A DNA stretch of 64,000 nucleotides. Origin: Rapana venosa. Taxonomy: Eukaryota; Mollusca; Gastropoda; Neogastropoda; Muricidae. Shown one piece after another: positions 1-11,286 of this stretch. The position numbers and the translations under genes were made by a program. The stretch covers positions 54,503,018 to 54,567,017 of the forward strand of contig CM054155.1 of NCBI GenBank assembly GCA_028751875.1. Reading direction: 5' to 3'. Position 1 is the stretch's first letter; each line of letters begins with the position of its first letter. The notes under the pieces were generated by a model that worked only from the letters and a program-made list of their open reading frames with translations, had not been told where the DNA came from and did not search any database.

Positions 1-35
1 TTCAGTAGTAGTAAAATAAACATTTCAAAACATGA

Positions 36-530
36 TTGCAAACCCTCACCATGTCTCAAGACCTAATAACCTTAAATCCCCTCCTCACTCTTCTTGACTT
101 ATCTGCAGCCTTCGACACTATAGATCACTCAATTCTTTTTTCTCGCCTCCAAAATACGTTTGGTATTAATGGCACAGCCCTCACCTGGTTTACTTCATAC
201 CTCACAGACAGATTCCAGAAAGTTATTGTAAACAAAATTCAATCAAAATCTGTCAAAATGGAATGTGGAGTCCCACAGGGATCAGTCCTGGGCCCCGTTC
301 TCTTAACTCTACACTGCTCCACTCTCACATATAATAACAACCACCATATTGATCATCATTTCTATGTGATGACACTCAGCTTCAGTGCAGTTACTGTTGA
401 AAACTTGCCTTCCCTCCTGATCAAATATGTCCCTGCTGCCTTCAAGACATTCATAAACTGGATGACTCAGAATAAGTTACAACTTAATGCCGATAAACCG
501 AAGCCATGCTCATATGGGACTCCAACATAA
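36..530 (+). pseudogene. L2-like reverse transcriptase fragment
   Basis: This is the middle of a LINE reverse transcriptase that would copy the element's RNA at a nicked target site. Visible blocks are LLDLSAAFDTIDHS (catalytic motif A, with the first aspartate) and GVPQGSVLGPV (the motif B region). The expected YADD block is not readable, and the later part (MTQNKLQLNADK) is shifted relative to the rest. From 531 to 790 the same protein continues in broken frames, for example KYLGVVLDNTLSL near 600-640. The reading frame is disabled and only about 165 residues are continuous. The N-terminal endonuclease lies outside the window. Confidence 0.8.
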
Positions 531-789
531 ACATTTCCTCCTCATACAACTACTATCAATAGAATTCGGCAGTGCGTCAGTATCCTTTGTTTAACTCTGT
601 GAAGTATCTAGGTGTAGTTCTTGACAACACACTCTCCTTAAAAAAAATTATCACCAGACCTAGCTTAGTCTTGCTACTATCAAACACGGCCATAAGCGCG
701 ATTCGCAATGTATCTGTCCACTGATGCAACTTCCAAGCTCGTCACATCTCTCATTCTTTCACGTTTAGTACTACTGTAATTCTTTTTGG

Positions 790-1206
790 ATGGCCACCAG
801 CATCATCCATCCACTCTCTCAACGCATACAAAACTCTGCAGCTCGACTGGTCCTAAGAAAGAAAAAATCCGAGCACATCACTCCTCTTCTGCGATCTCTT
901 CACTGGCTGCCAGTCTCACAAAGACTGGAGTATAAAATCAATACCCTCTGCTTCAAATGTCTCCACAAATCTGTACCATCTTATCTTTGTAACTGTCTTT
1001 ACCTGTACACTCCATCCCGTTCCCTTCGTTCAGCCGCAGATACTTTGTGCTTTCGAACACCCAGATTCAAACATACCACTGTTGGCTGTCGATCTTTTTC
1101 TGTTTCTGGTCCGTCCACGTGGAATGACCTCCCTCTTTCACTTCGCCAAAAACCTTCACTTGATACCTTCAAATCCAGCCTCAAAACACACTTATTTCCT
1201 ACCTGA
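790..1206 (+). pseudogene. L2-like ORF2 C-terminal domain
   Basis: This is the C-terminal portion of the LINE polyprotein. It begins with the [10 protein letters not shown] block and continues through HITPLLRSLHWLPV, then the proline/serine-rich YTPSRSLRSAADT stretch, and ends in FKSSLKTHLFPT. These blocks are typical of the end of CR1/L2 proteins. They recur at 2621-3060, 24005-24466 (minus), 38520-38970 (minus) and 60572-60836. The stretch of about 138 codons is open, but the frame upstream is broken, so it is not a functional gene. Confidence 0.8.
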
Positions 1207-1270
1207 CACTTTTCCCTCATATCCGTCTCTACTTTTCCAACAGCATCCTTCATCTCCTAAGTGTGTTCGC

Positions 1271-1271
<1 letters not shown>

Positions 1272-1340
<69 letters not shown>
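1272..1340 (+). repeat. (TG)n microsatellite inside the L2-like 3' UTR
   Basis: About 34 uninterrupted TG units start 66 bases after the stop codon of the L2-like C-terminus and lie before its AT-rich 3' end. The other L2-like copies have a TG or AC tract at the same relative place. Confidence 0.95.
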
Positions 1341-1343
<3 letters not shown>

Positions 1344-1475
1344 ATAAACGTTTATAAATTTGAAATATGTTCTTTATTATATTTGAGGAAAGTTGCATGC
1401 GCGTAAATGATATGAGTGCAAGCGCTTCGATTTGTTTGTTTAACAAGATTTGGCGCTATATAAATTGCATATATT

Positions 1476-1506
<31 letters not shown>

Positions 1507-1518
1507 TTATTATTATTA

Positions 1519-2430
1519 ACTGTTAATTCATTGATAAACAAAGAAAATAGGATAGACCTACAGACATCTCCTTGCCTTACCCCAACTGTACAGTTTATAT
1601 ACTCAGTTAAAGATAAGCCAGATCTTACTCTAGCTTTAACAAAATGATAATACTCACAATACTATGATACAATTTTCACCGCACTCCATTCTTAAACAAA
1701 GCATTCCAAAGTATACAACTATTTACTGAATCAAACGCTTTTTCAAAATCAATAAAAGCTATGTAAGGTTTACGGTTTAAACAGAATATGCCATTAGCGT
1801 GAACATGTGGTCTACTGTTGAATAATTCATCTTAAATCCCACTTCACATCCCCCAGTTATATTGTTTTCATTCACTAATTCCTGAAATCTTCTAATAATA
1901 ATGACACTGTAAAAGTTTACTTGTTATGGTGCATAACGATATTCCACGATAATTGTTTGGGTTATTAACATTACCCTTTTTATGGAAGGAGAGGACAACT
2001 GATTCTGTCCATATTTCAGGAAACATACCCTTGTCAAAAAAAAAACCCATTGAAAAGTCTAAACAGAAACTCCATTATCATCTCAGATTTGCACACCTAT
2101 TTTATCATCTTCCCAATGATTCCATCTGGCCCTGCAGCTTTACAGTTCTTCATTTGTCTCAAAGATAATAAGATCTCTTCTTCTGAAACAATGCTGTTTT
2201 AAAAATGGTTACTGTCAGTATCACCATCATGAATACTAGTGTCTACCTGTTTCTTTAAAGTTCTTAATAAGTTATCATCTTTTACCCAAAAAATCTTAAA
2301 ATGCAAAAAACAGTCATCTAAGTTGATATCATTTAGAGGTTCTTTCCCTTTATTCTCAATTTTCTGAATTGAATTACAAAACTCTTTCTGTCTATTTACA
2401 GAACAAATCAATTGTTCTAATAATACGTCT
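1519..2430 (-). pseudogene. LINE reverse transcriptase relic
   Basis: Minus-strand translation gives short blocks related to the RT at 12676-14115. Examples are GDVCRSILFSLFINELT near 1530-1580 (compare GEVCSPVLFSL) and the RT N-terminal segment NRQKEFCNSIQKIENK followed by DINLDDCFLHFKIFW near 2280-2400 (compare IDTWFHHFQNVF). Multiple frame breaks leave nothing functional. The right edge at about 2430 is the junction with an L2-like copy on the other strand. Confidence 0.65.
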
Positions 2431-3362
2431 GTCCCTCTATCTACTGCTGTGATATATCTAGGGGTCGTCATAGACAACACACTCTCCATGCAAAAATTCA
2501 TTACTAAAACCTGCCAGTCGTGCTACTATCAATCGCGGCACATCAGTGCAGTTCGAAAGTACCTGTCAACTGATGCAACATCCATACTAGTCACTCTCTC
2601 ATTCTCTAACATCTGGACTATTGCAATTCTCTTCTGGATGCTCTGCCAGCATCATTTATCCACTCCCTTCAACGTATACAAAACTCTGCAGCTCGCCTTG
2701 TCCTCAGAAGAAAAAAAAATCTGAGCATATAACTCCTCTCTTACAATCTCTCCACTGGTTGCTTGTGCCACAAAGAGTAAATTATAAGATCAGTGTCCTA
2801 TGTTACAAATACCTCCATAAAACAGCACCTTCCTACCTCTGTGAATGTTTTTACCTGCCTACTCTCTCTCTCGTTCCGTCCGCTCTGCTGCAGATACCTT
2901 GTGCTTAAGAATACCTAGATTCAAGCAGCCTACCATTGGCCGTCGCTCTTTCTCTGTTTCTGGGCCAATGATCTGGATTAATCTCTCTCTCTCCCTTCGC
3001 CAAAAGCCTTCTTATGACGCTTTTAAATCCGGCCTCAAGACACATTCATTTCAAACCTAAGATTCTCCCCTCTTGTTCCATTTCATTTTTTCACTGTCCT
3101 AAACAGCCAAAACCCAATCACACTGCCAGAATCTACAACCTTTATGTGAGTGCGTTTGTGTGCGTGCATGTGCATGCGTGCGTGTGAACATGTGTGTATA
3201 CATTTGAACTTGTAAAAAACACCCTATTAATTATAACTGGTTGCATGTGAATGATTAGGATGAATGAAAGCACTTTCATTTGTTTTTTGCAAGTTATAGT
3301 GCAATATGAATTCCATGTATTATTATTATTATTGTTATAGTTTATTATTATCATTATTATGC
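2430..3362 (+). mobile_element. L2/CR1-like LINE, copy 2, nested in another LINE
   Basis: This is a 5'-truncated L2-like copy. It starts at VPLSTAV-YLGV (about 2430) and runs through DNTLSMQKFITK, HITPLLQSLHWLLV and SLSLRQKPSYDAFKSGL to a stop at 3058-3060. The 3' UTR has a degenerate TG-rich tract (3148-3200) and ends in (ATT)n at about 3320-3360. At least two frameshifts break the protein. Both flanks are pieces of one minus-strand LINE: the linker begins at 3364 and the RT resumes at 2430. The copy therefore sits inside that element in opposite orientation. Confidence 0.8.
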
Positions 3363-3363
3363 A

Positions 3364-3597
3364 TTATGAAATTGTCCATTTTGTTTTCAAAAGCTGTTCA
3401 CACTCAAGCCTGACCTGTGAGTATGCTGAATGATTTGCTGGGGATTTAGTGCAGCAATATTTATTCAATAATTTATGGGCATTTCTTTTTCTAACACAAC
3501 ATTCAAGATCATACCAGTCATCCATCCGTACTTTTGCATTCATATCAAACCGTCTTTTCATACACGCAGCAGCATTCACTAAACAGTCATTAAACAT
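3364..3597 (-). pseudogene. LINE ORF2 linker between endonuclease and RT
   Basis: About 77 basic residues contain CVRKRNAHKLLNKY and VRLECEQLLKTKW. This pattern is typical of the segment after the endonuclease in this LINE group (compare QKRREYKRLLELKKR at about 14000). It stops exactly where the nested L2-like copy ends. The matching continuation lies beyond that insertion, below 2430. Confidence 0.6.
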
Positions 3598-3893
3598 TTA
3601 AAGCATCCCACTGATGTCAGCATCAATTAAATTCATAGCTGTCTCTACTTTGTGCTGAATTTCATGTAAGCATACTTTATTCATAAAAAGCCATTGCTGT
3701 ACGTTTTATTCCAAATATATTTTTCAACCACACTACAGCTACCTTTACTCTGCCTTGGTTGAAGTTTCTTTGGAAAATTCATATTTAGTGGTACAAGCAT
3801 ATGGCTGGACTCAATTCTTTCACACACAAACGCATCTCACAACACTCTGACATTGTCGCAAACATGTCACGTGGCATAAAAATCCCTATGCTG

Positions 3894-3967
3894 TTTCTCT
3901 CTGTCTCTCTCTCTCTGTCTCTCTCTCTCTCTCTGTCTCTGTCTCTCTCTCTCTCTGTCTCTCTCTA
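3894..3967 (+). repeat. (CT)n / (CTGT)n microsatellite
   Basis: A pyrimidine tract of CTCT units broken by CTGT steps is followed by a short TA run. It lies between the linker and endonuclease pieces of the minus-strand LINE. Confidence 0.9.
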
Positions 3968-4065
3968 TTTATATATATAAAATTATGTATGTGTGTAGCA
4001 ACCATTTAAGTAACCCTTACTCATACCATTTAGAATACATATATCCAAAGCAGTGCACATATCAA

Positions 4066-4779
4066 TCAGCATTTTACCGTAACTGTTGAGCACACTATCA
4101 TCGAGTTTCTATGGACACATAATAATCCATTTGAATACTGGTTATCAAAACACAAAGACTGTGCCTCTACATCGTGTGAAACATTTGAAAATCTTCTATT
4201 CAAATCACCATTCAGTAAAATGTAGACAAAATCTTTAGGGAAAAACCATTCACATATAAAGTTTTCCAATAAAGTTATGCCATTTTTAACATAAAAGAAT
4301 ATATAGGGAGCTCGTTTGTGGCACATAAGCACATATTTACACAATGTTTTTAGTTGTGCCAACGATTTTTCCAGGACAAAAGCATAGAAAATATTCAATT
4401 CAACATTAAATAATTTGACATGGGAACTATATTTGTGACGAACCGGACACAAAAGCCAACCAGATTGCCCCGCTTGGGCAGAAAGCTTGATGGCAGGTTT
4501 GCAAAATTCATCATACCCTTCACATGCTGAAGAACCAAAATTCTCAACAAATGTTTCCACCAAGCATACAAAATCAAAAGAATATACAAATGACACATCT
4601 TTATCATTCAATTTTGGAAGTAACCCGTTCACATCCCAGTGAAGAAAGGAAATGGACTGATCTTTATTATTTACAAGGGAGCACACTTGTGTATCACTTT
4701 CATCAGACAAGACAGCATTATTACACACATCATCTTCGTGTACCAAAACAATAAAAACTGTGACTGCTTCACGTAGCAC
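4066..4779 (-). pseudogene. LINE AP-type endonuclease relic
   Basis: This is an endonuclease domain that would nick target DNA to prime reverse transcription. The N-terminal block reads HWDVNGLLPKLNDKD and the catalytic glutamate block reads FVCLVETFVEN. Both align with SLNVEGLWRLRN and VLFVETFTE of the element at 14116-15285. A weak GDLNRRFS near the end stands for the usual GDLNAR. The later catalytic region is poorly preserved and the frame ends early, so it is inactive. Confidence 0.7.
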
Positions 4780-5018
4780 ACTTTAACTGTTTATTTTCTG
4801 AAATGAGGTGTTGGTTGAGGGGTTTCAACTGTTCCATGATCAGCAGGTCCTTGTCACTCATCCTGTCCAGCAATAGTACCGTTGGTGCTTTTTTTTTTAT
4901 TTGCTCCCTCTACAAGTGCAGTTAACTTGCACCCATTAAAAAAGGGCTGGCCTGCCAGCCTCCTATTCCCTCTTCACCAACTGGTCATTCTAATTTACAG
5001 TGTACTTTTGACCATCAA

Positions 5019-5836
5019 TTAGGAGATGGTCAAAATCCATTGTGGTCTGCTTTCCATCACCTCAAGATTTCTGTAAGTGGGATGTAAGTTTCTGATTTCC
5101 ATTAAAGATTTGGAAAAATCCTCGCTAACAAAGATTTGTGTTCCCTTAAGTTTTTCTCTCGCTTTTAGCACTTCCAGTTTTCGTTTGGAAAATATACATC
5201 TGGCAATGACGGGAATCTGATTTACCATTCATGCGATGGACCTTATCAAACTAAATGTTGTTGCCACCTCTAAAGTGTCTGTGATGAGGTCCTTCATGAT
5301 ACCCTCACACTTAGCTGAAGTCTCCTGGTCATTCCTTGGTAGGCCGTAGAAGATGAGGTTGTTTCTCTTTGACCTCCCCTCCAGATCGTCATTCTTCCTC
5401 TGCAGGGCTTTCATCTTCTCCCAGAGGTCTTTGTTATGCTTCTGCAACCCCTGGTTCTGGTGATTAATTCCAGCAATCTCCTGCTTCAGTCCCCTCAGCT
5501 TGTCCTGCATGACCCCATAGTCTTCATGCAGGGATTTGATTTCATCCTTTACCTCAGCAATCTTGGTGTCCACCTTTGTGCTCAGCTCCTGAAGCATGCC
5601 TACTATATCCATAAGAGAAGGCACTGTGGTGTCTCAGGGTTAGCCCTGCCTAAAGGGTTGCTTGGTCTTTCCATGCTCGCCCTGTTGCTGCTTGACTTTG
5701 TGCTTGTCAGCCGAGACTGTCTCAAGCTTTCCTTGCTTTGGGATAGGTTGGGCTCTGGAACGCTTTTGATGTCGCCACGTCGAAGAAGTAGCCCACCAAA
5801 AACAGAAGCCGGAGGAGCAGGCCTACCTGACACCAT
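5019..5836 (-). pseudogene. LINE ORF1 (coiled coil plus RRM-like) pseudogene
   Basis: This is an RNA-binding ORF1 protein of a LINE. Residues encoded at 5624 to about 5380 form a heptad-rich coiled coil (MLQELSTKVDTKIAEVKDE). RSKRNNLIFYGLPRND, the start of the RRM-like domain, follows, and then the C-terminal half (IPVIARCIFSKRKLEVLKAR, LKGTQIFVSEDF). A single in-frame stop at 5229-5231 separates the two halves. The N-terminal piece (5603-5836) is in another frame. I see no 2A motif here, unlike the element at 17.1 kb. Confidence 0.7.
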
Positions 5837-6098
5837 CCGCTTTGTGTGTCAACTTCAACATTGAAAAATACATGATGCTCTTCTGCCTGGCTTGCTTCAG
5901 CATGAAAGCTTAAAAAACTGCATTGAAGCAGTCACATGTCCTAAAATCCAGTGTTGCCAATGGCATGATCCTTCACCAGTCAGTCTGACTCTGACCAGTA
6001 TGGGAACATAAGTCACCCTGTGACTGCTGTAACAGACCATTTATTACAGAGACAATAATGGTCAATTTCACTTAGTATTCGACATTTCACCTCCCACG

Positions 6099-6100
<2 letters not shown>

Positions 6101-6176
<76 letters not shown>
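6101..6176 (+). repeat. (AG)n microsatellite
   Basis: Thirty-eight uninterrupted AG units lie just beyond the 5' side of the minus-strand LINE. Confidence 0.97.
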
Positions 6177-6177
<1 letters not shown>

Positions 6178-6580
6178 ATGGCAAATATATTTGCTCAGTT
6201 TTACATGTAAGTGCAAAGTGAGAGAAATAGTTTAAGATTGTAATATGCTACACAAATCTGAAATTGTTATCTCCCTTGTCTATATGGCTGTAATGCTTAA
6301 TGGACAATAACACTGTTTTGGTGTCAGTGTTTTAGAATAATTTACTTCTTTTAAAGAAGGTTTGCAGCTTTGAGACGATTAAGTAGAAACTGACCTTTAC
6401 ATCTACTGGCATGCTTGAAGCGTATTAAAAACTGAGTTCATTAAAGAAAAGAAGCTCTCATGGCTTAGATAATTTAGATAGCAACATTTTGAAAAAAAAC
6501 ATGCATTTGTAATCTCAGAGCATCTTGCCTACATTATAATCCCTGTATTGAAAAATGCTATTACCCTCAACTGTTTAAAG
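6177..6580. other. No recognisable feature
   Basis: AT-rich sequence. I see no convincing coding, RNA or repeat structure here. Confidence 0.5.
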
Positions 6581-7370
6581 ACCCCCAATGTATTTACCAT
6601 ATTCAAATCTGGTGATCTTAATGACCCGTCTAATTATCAACCAATGTCAATTCTATTTACACTTTGTAAACCTTTAGAAAGGCAACTAAAATATGTTGTC
6701 ACACTTTACAAAATATAAATTATGTCATATTATCCACAGTCGATTTAGAGAAAACCATTCAAGCCATACAGCAGTTAGTAATGTGATAGGACAGTGGCAT
6801 CATAATATTAACATTTATCTATATGGTGGAGCAGTTTTAGTGACTTTGCTTAGGCCTTTGATACTACCAAACACATCCTACTTATAAGGAAACTAATACT
6901 GCATGGTCTATGTTCAGATGCACTTAAACTGATTAACACATTTCTTGATGATAGGAGATGAAGTGTTCATCAAGACTTGATAATGTCGTCCTGCTTGTCC
7001 ACAGGATATGGTGTTCCTCAAGGGTCTGTGTTACAGCCGTTTCCCTTCTCAATATACATATTAATGATCTTCCCTTCCATGTATCTTCCACTCGAGCACA
7101 TTATGCAGGCAACACTACCATGCATACTGTAGGTAAGGACATAATCACTGTGAGTTAAGTTTTACAAAATGACTTGGGCAATCTGAAAACATGGATAAAA
7201 CATAATCACATGGCTCTCTATCCTAAAAAAATCAAAACTCGTGGTTGTTACAAGACAAAAGTGTAAACATTTCAACCAAAATAAATGGAATAAAAAAAAT
7301 GATAACACTTTGGAAGAAGTAAATTCATTTAAATTACTTGGTCTACAATATAACTTGTCCTTGTCAAATC
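6580..7370 (+). pseudogene. Reverse transcriptase relic of a Jockey/CR1-type LINE
   Basis: Blocks in shifting frames recreate the order of an RT. A DLNDPSNYQPMSI-like block lies near 6620-6650. SRFRENHSSHTAVSNVI follows, then the motif B region (YGVPQGSVLQP, about 7008-7040) with FSIYINDLPFHVS, and last a TWIKHNHMALYPKK-type block near 7190-7230. No frame is longer than about 65 codons. It ends where the antisense RTE-like element begins. Confidence 0.65.
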
Positions 7371-7459
7371 ATCTTTCATGTTCCCAAAAAATTATCGAAG
7401 AAGATATTGCAACTTAACAGAATAAAACATTTTCTTGATCAACATCATCATCATCATCA

Positions 7460-7870
7460 TCAGACCCGTGACCTTGGCGGTCGTGGGGGAGACATGAAAG
7501 ACGATGCCGTGGTAAGCCTCCTCCATCCATCTCGGTCCTCGGCTCTGCGCAGTAGTGCCGAGTCATTCATCCTGGTCCATTGTCTGATGTTGTCCATCCA
7601 TGACTTGTTCTGTCTTCCCCTCTTTCTGCCACCTTCGAGTGTTCCCTGCAGAACTGTTTTTGGCAGAGTGTTGTGGCGGGTGACGTGGCCGAACAATGTC
7701 AGCTTTTTCTTCTTGACGATGGTGAGAAGGGGTTCCTGTGAACCTGCCAGCCGTGTTATTTGACCCTTGACAAATTCATTGGTCTTTCGTTCTCTCCAGG
7801 ATATGCCCAGTAGTTTTCTATGGCATTTTGTTTCATATGACTGGATTCGCTTTGCTGTTTCAGCAGTCAA
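7460..7870 (-). pseudogene. RTE-like ORF2 C-terminal segment
   Basis: This is the last 136 residues of the polyprotein. The blocks ETKCHRKLLGISWRERKTN, LFGHVTRHNTLPKTVLQGTL and GRQNKSWMDNIRQWTRM are typical of the C-terminus of RTE-like proteins (compare TLTADLERRIQAFEMKC in the copy at 58.3 kb). It is separated from the RT by a frameshift near 7910. Confidence 0.75.
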
Positions 7871-7908
7871 TGTCCAGGTTTCACTTCCGTACAGCAGGAT
7901 AGTCTGAA

Positions 7909-9375
7909 TTAGGGCTTTGTAGAGTTTAGTTTGATTGGGAAACTGATCTCTTTACTTTTCCATATGGTGGTGAGTTTTGTCATGGAGGATGTTGCCATGG
8001 CTATTCTGACTTTGATTTCTGTCATCGATCGCCCGTCCTTTGTAAGTGTGGCGTCAAGGTATTCAAAAGCGTCTACCTCCTCCAGTTGTTGGCCGTTCAT
8101 GTCAATTTTAGTAGTGGCGTTGCTCGTGCTGTTCACAAGTACTTTACTTTTCTCTGAGCTCACCTTCATCACATATGCTCCAGCTCTGTTCTCAAGGCTG
8201 GTCGTAAGATTTTGCAGCTCTGTGTTACTTCCGCTCATGAGGTCAATGTCATCGGCAAACCGCAAGGTGTTGAGGGGTCTGCCGCTAATGGAAATGATAG
8301 AGTGGAAGTCATGGAGGGTCTCTCTCATAATGTTTTCCAAGAATAGATTAAACAGGACTGGAGATAACAGGCATTCTTGTCGGACCCCAACTGTGGTTTT
8401 GAAGTAGTCTCCGACCTGATTGTTCAGAAGGACTGCTCTGCTTGCGGTGTTGTATAGTGCTTGAATGGTTTGCACTAGTCCTTCTTTAATGCCAAACATT
8501 CTGAGGACCTGCCACAGGCCTTCGTGCCATACTCTGTCGAAAGCCTTCTTGAAGTCGATGAAGTTGTGGAACAAGTCTCTCTGATGTTGAAGATGTTTTT
8601 CCATCAGGATGTGACAGTTAAAAATCTGTTCGATTGTGCTCCTGCCAGCCCTAAACCCAGCGTGTTCCTCTGCAAGGTGTTCTTCTGCCTCCTTCTTGAG
8701 TCGATTCAAAATAACTTTAAGCATGATCTTGTTGGCGTGGCTGATGAGGCTGATTGTTCTATAGTTTTGGCATTGGCGTAAATTCCCCTTCTTGGGCAGG
8801 GGTATGATGAGTGATTGTGTCCATTCTGTTGGCCACTGTTTTGTCTCCCAAATCTTCTGACAGACAGCTGTAACATGTGTGATGACTGTTTCACCACCAT
8901 GCTTCAGCAGCTCTGCTGGTATGTTGTCTGCTCCTGGGGACTTTCCTACTGGTAAACTGCGGATGGCTTCTTCCACTTCTTCCTTCAGTATAGGTAATGG
9001 CGAGGGTACTCTTGATGTTGCTGCTTTCTCTTCTATTATGCTCTTGTCCGGTAGTATTGGGTAGTTGTACAGTTCTTGACAATACTCAGACCACCTGTTC
9101 AATGCAGCTGAGCTTTCTGTGAGGAGGTTTACGGAGCTGTCTTCAATGACTGATGATTTGGTTTGAAGTGGTTTTGTGAGTTTCTTCAGGGTGTTGTATG
9201 CCTTTTTACTGTTGCCCACTTTCATGCTTTTTTCGATCTCATCACATTGATCACTGATCCACTTCTCTCTGGCCTTTAACATTGACTTCTTCACAAGATT
9301 GTTGGCCTTCCGGTATTCTTGAGGGTTGGAAGACCTTGTTGGTTTCAGAGCTCTTCTTGTATCGCAGAGGTCCAA
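7909..9375 (-). pseudogene. RTE-like reverse transcriptase domain
   Basis: A 488-codon open stretch encodes a complete RT core. SPGADNIPAELLK and IIPLPKKGNLRQCQNYRTI come first. EEHAGFRAGRSTIEQIF follows, then motif A, FIDFKKAFDRVWHEGL. Next come VGVRQECLLSPVLFN (motif B, with E where G is usual) and LRFADDIDLMSGS, which keeps both catalytic aspartates. The frame is shared with the endonuclease upstream but is interrupted between them. Confidence 0.8.
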
Positions 9376-9567
9376 GTCATTGGTAGTCCATGGCTGGTGT
9401 TTGTTCCTCTGACGACCAAGTACCTCCTCTGCTGTTTCTCGGACTACCTCATTTAAGTTGTTGGTAAGGTCATTGATGTCATTGTCCAGGAGGGTTAATG
9501 CCGCAAAACGTCCGCCAACTTAGCTTGGAAGATCTGCTCGACATCTGGATCTTTCAGTTTGTCCATG

Positions 9568-10511
9568 TCAAATGTGATACGTGGGTTTGCAGGCTGTTTG
9601 TTTTTTCTTCAGCTTCATTTTGAATACCAGCAGCACAAGGTTGTGGTCGCTGCCTATGTCAGCTCCAGGGTAGGTTCTTGTTTTGGCTCTGTTGATGCTG
9701 GATTTGAGTTGCCGTGGTGTTAAGATAAAATCTATTTGGTTATGAATCTTGCCGTTTGGCGCATGCCAGGTTGTCCTCCTTGACTGCTTGTGGGGATAGA
9801 GGGTATTGGCAATGGTAAGTCTGTGGGTGCAGGCAAACTCCAGCAGACGTAGTCCCTTGTCGTTGGTCTCTCCAGTTCCAAACTGACCAACTGTTCCGGC
9901 CCATTGGTTGTAAGAGTCAGGACGTACTTTGGCGTTAAAATCCCCTTGGATGATGATGATGTCCTTCTTGGGTATTTCCATAATGGTCTTATCAAGATCT
10001 TTGTAAAATTCTTCTACTTCTTCATTTGCATGGTCAGATGATGGTGCATAGATTTGTATGATGGTGATGTTCTTGGGCTTGGCCGACACCCGGTTGCTGA
10101 TAATCCTGCTGGAAGCCGGTGTACAGCTGATAATGCACCCCACTACTTCCTTTCTGACAATAAATGCCACTCCATTTGGTGATGTTTCTCTTGGCCACTG
10201 TACCAGATCTTGTTGCCTTCTTCAGTCAATGTCTCACCAAGTCCTGTCCATCTCACTTCTTTTAGTCCAATAATGTCCCATTTATAGTGGCTAAGCTTAT
10301 ACTCTAGCTCTTTGATTTTTCCGCACTGGTAGAGTGTACGGACGTTCCATGTACCAATGGTGATTTGTTCTCTAGGGAGCTTAAGTAATGTTTTAACTCC
10401 AGTAGCTGACTTGTCACTTCCACCCTGGTGTTGATAAATGGAAAGCGCGGTCGTTGGTAACCTGGTCCTTGACCGATCCGGTATCATATTTGCTTTGCAT
10501 TTGTCTGACAT
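9568..10511 (-). pseudogene. RTE-like endonuclease, one internal frameshift
   Basis: This is an AP-type endonuclease in two overlapping frames that switch near 10150-10170. The first part has ITIGTWNVRTLYQCG and WDIIGLKEVRWTGLGET (asparagine and glutamate blocks). The second has IIQGDFNAKVRPD, TWHAPNGKIHNQIDFIL and GADIGSDHNLVL. These supply the remaining catalytic residues, including the final SDH. An upstream frame at 10414-10686 is probably the element's short N-terminal extension or 5' UTR. Confidence 0.8.
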
Positions 10512-10682
10512 ATTTTTTCTGTGGGCTTAGGAGATTCCTTGGTGGCGCCAATCTCCTCTCCAAGTCTCCATATGTTTTGGGTTTTTTTCTATTGGGGTTT
10601 CCTCCCCCTTCATGCGAAAGCTTGTACTGGGTTACATGGATACCAGTAGCAGTAACAGAGAACTTCTCTGACTGACCTGACC

Positions 10683-11012
10683 CCATGTCTAAAATTATGA
10701 ATAACCTAGCTCTACTTTATCCTTGTCAGAGATTTCAACATACTTGCAAATTATTCGTCTTTGCCTACATAAAACCAGAACTTGATTACGCTTTTACGTA
10801 ATGAGAATTAGCAAGTGAAAATTGTATAAGGCGATTGAAAGAGTGTATAAACGGTCTCTACGGTTAAATTTTCTAAGAACTAATTCCCTGTAAATTTGTG
10901 ACCATAGAGTGTTGGACATTCTTCCATTTAGCTTAAAATGTCCTTCAATAAAGGTCTATTCATGTCTAAAATTATGAGTAACCTAGCTCTACTTTATCTT
11001 TGTCAGAGAGTT
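10683..11012 (+). repeat. Direct repeat of about 52 bp, about 280 bp apart
   Basis: The segments at 10683-10733 and 10961-11012 are nearly identical: both begin CATGTCTAAAATTATGA and go on to a CTAGCTCTAC block. The first abuts the 5' end of the RTE-like element. The intervening 230 bases are AT-rich with no clear coding content. Confidence 0.8.
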
Positions 11013-11227
11013 CCAGTGAAACCAGGTCAAAATAAAAGTATGTTGTCACTCCTCGACCAAAAACTGACCTTTTTATGTTATCACTGGTGTATTCTAGTAC
11101 GAAAATATGAACTGAAATCCGTGTCTCAGTTAAAAACAAAAGTAGTGTATCATCTTTCAAAAAAACTTACCATGCATATTTGTTAAATTCATTGTAAGTG
11201 TCATTTGTTAGCTTTCTTTGAACTGTG

Positions 11228-11230
11228 GTG

Positions 11231-11286
<56 letters not shown>

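Larger units (their letters stand above)
36..1518 (+). mobile_element. L2/CR1-like LINE, copy 1 (5' cut by window edge)
   Basis: This is a non-LTR retrotransposon of the L2/CR1 type. It shows, in order, part of the reverse transcriptase, a frameshifted middle section, the C-terminal domain, a short 3' UTR with (TG)n, and an AT-rich end (GCGCTATATAAATTGC) that runs into (ATT)n. Ending in a short tandem repeat rather than poly(A) is usual for CR1/L2 elements. Five other copies in the window share this architecture. Its 3' end abuts an antisense reverse-transcriptase relic at about 1519, so it appears to be inserted in that older LINE. The clade is assigned from motif style, not from a search. 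Confidence 0.8.
1519..5870 (-). mobile_element. Two-ORF LINE (I/Nimb- or Tx1-like), interrupted by L2 copies
   Basis: Read on the minus strand from 5870 downward, the order is ORF1 (coiled coil plus RNA-binding domain), an AP-type endonuclease, a linker and reverse transcriptase. The linker and RT are separated by a plus-strand L2-like copy at about 2430-3362. The RT is cut again at 1519 by L2 copy 1, so the 3' part of this element lies outside the window. The pieces match, in order, the better-preserved element at 11.7-17.1 kb. Many stops and frameshifts show that it is old. Confidence 0.75.
7441..10690 (-). mobile_element. RTE-like LINE, near full length
   Basis: From 10690 down, it has a short 5' reading frame, an endonuclease, a reverse transcriptase and a C-terminal zinc-free tail. 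The 3' end carries (GAT)n units (7443-7462 in plus-strand CAT form). Trinucleotide tails are common in RTE elements. About four frameshifts are visible (near 10160, a pair between 9480 and 9590, and near 7910), and long open segments remain between them. A 190-bp 3' piece of a very similar copy occurs at 41633-41822. Confidence 0.8.

Noticed and set aside
999..1253. Antisense proteins opposite the L2-like C-terminus
   Set aside because: They are shadow frames of the LINE coding sequence. The same shadow appears at every copy.
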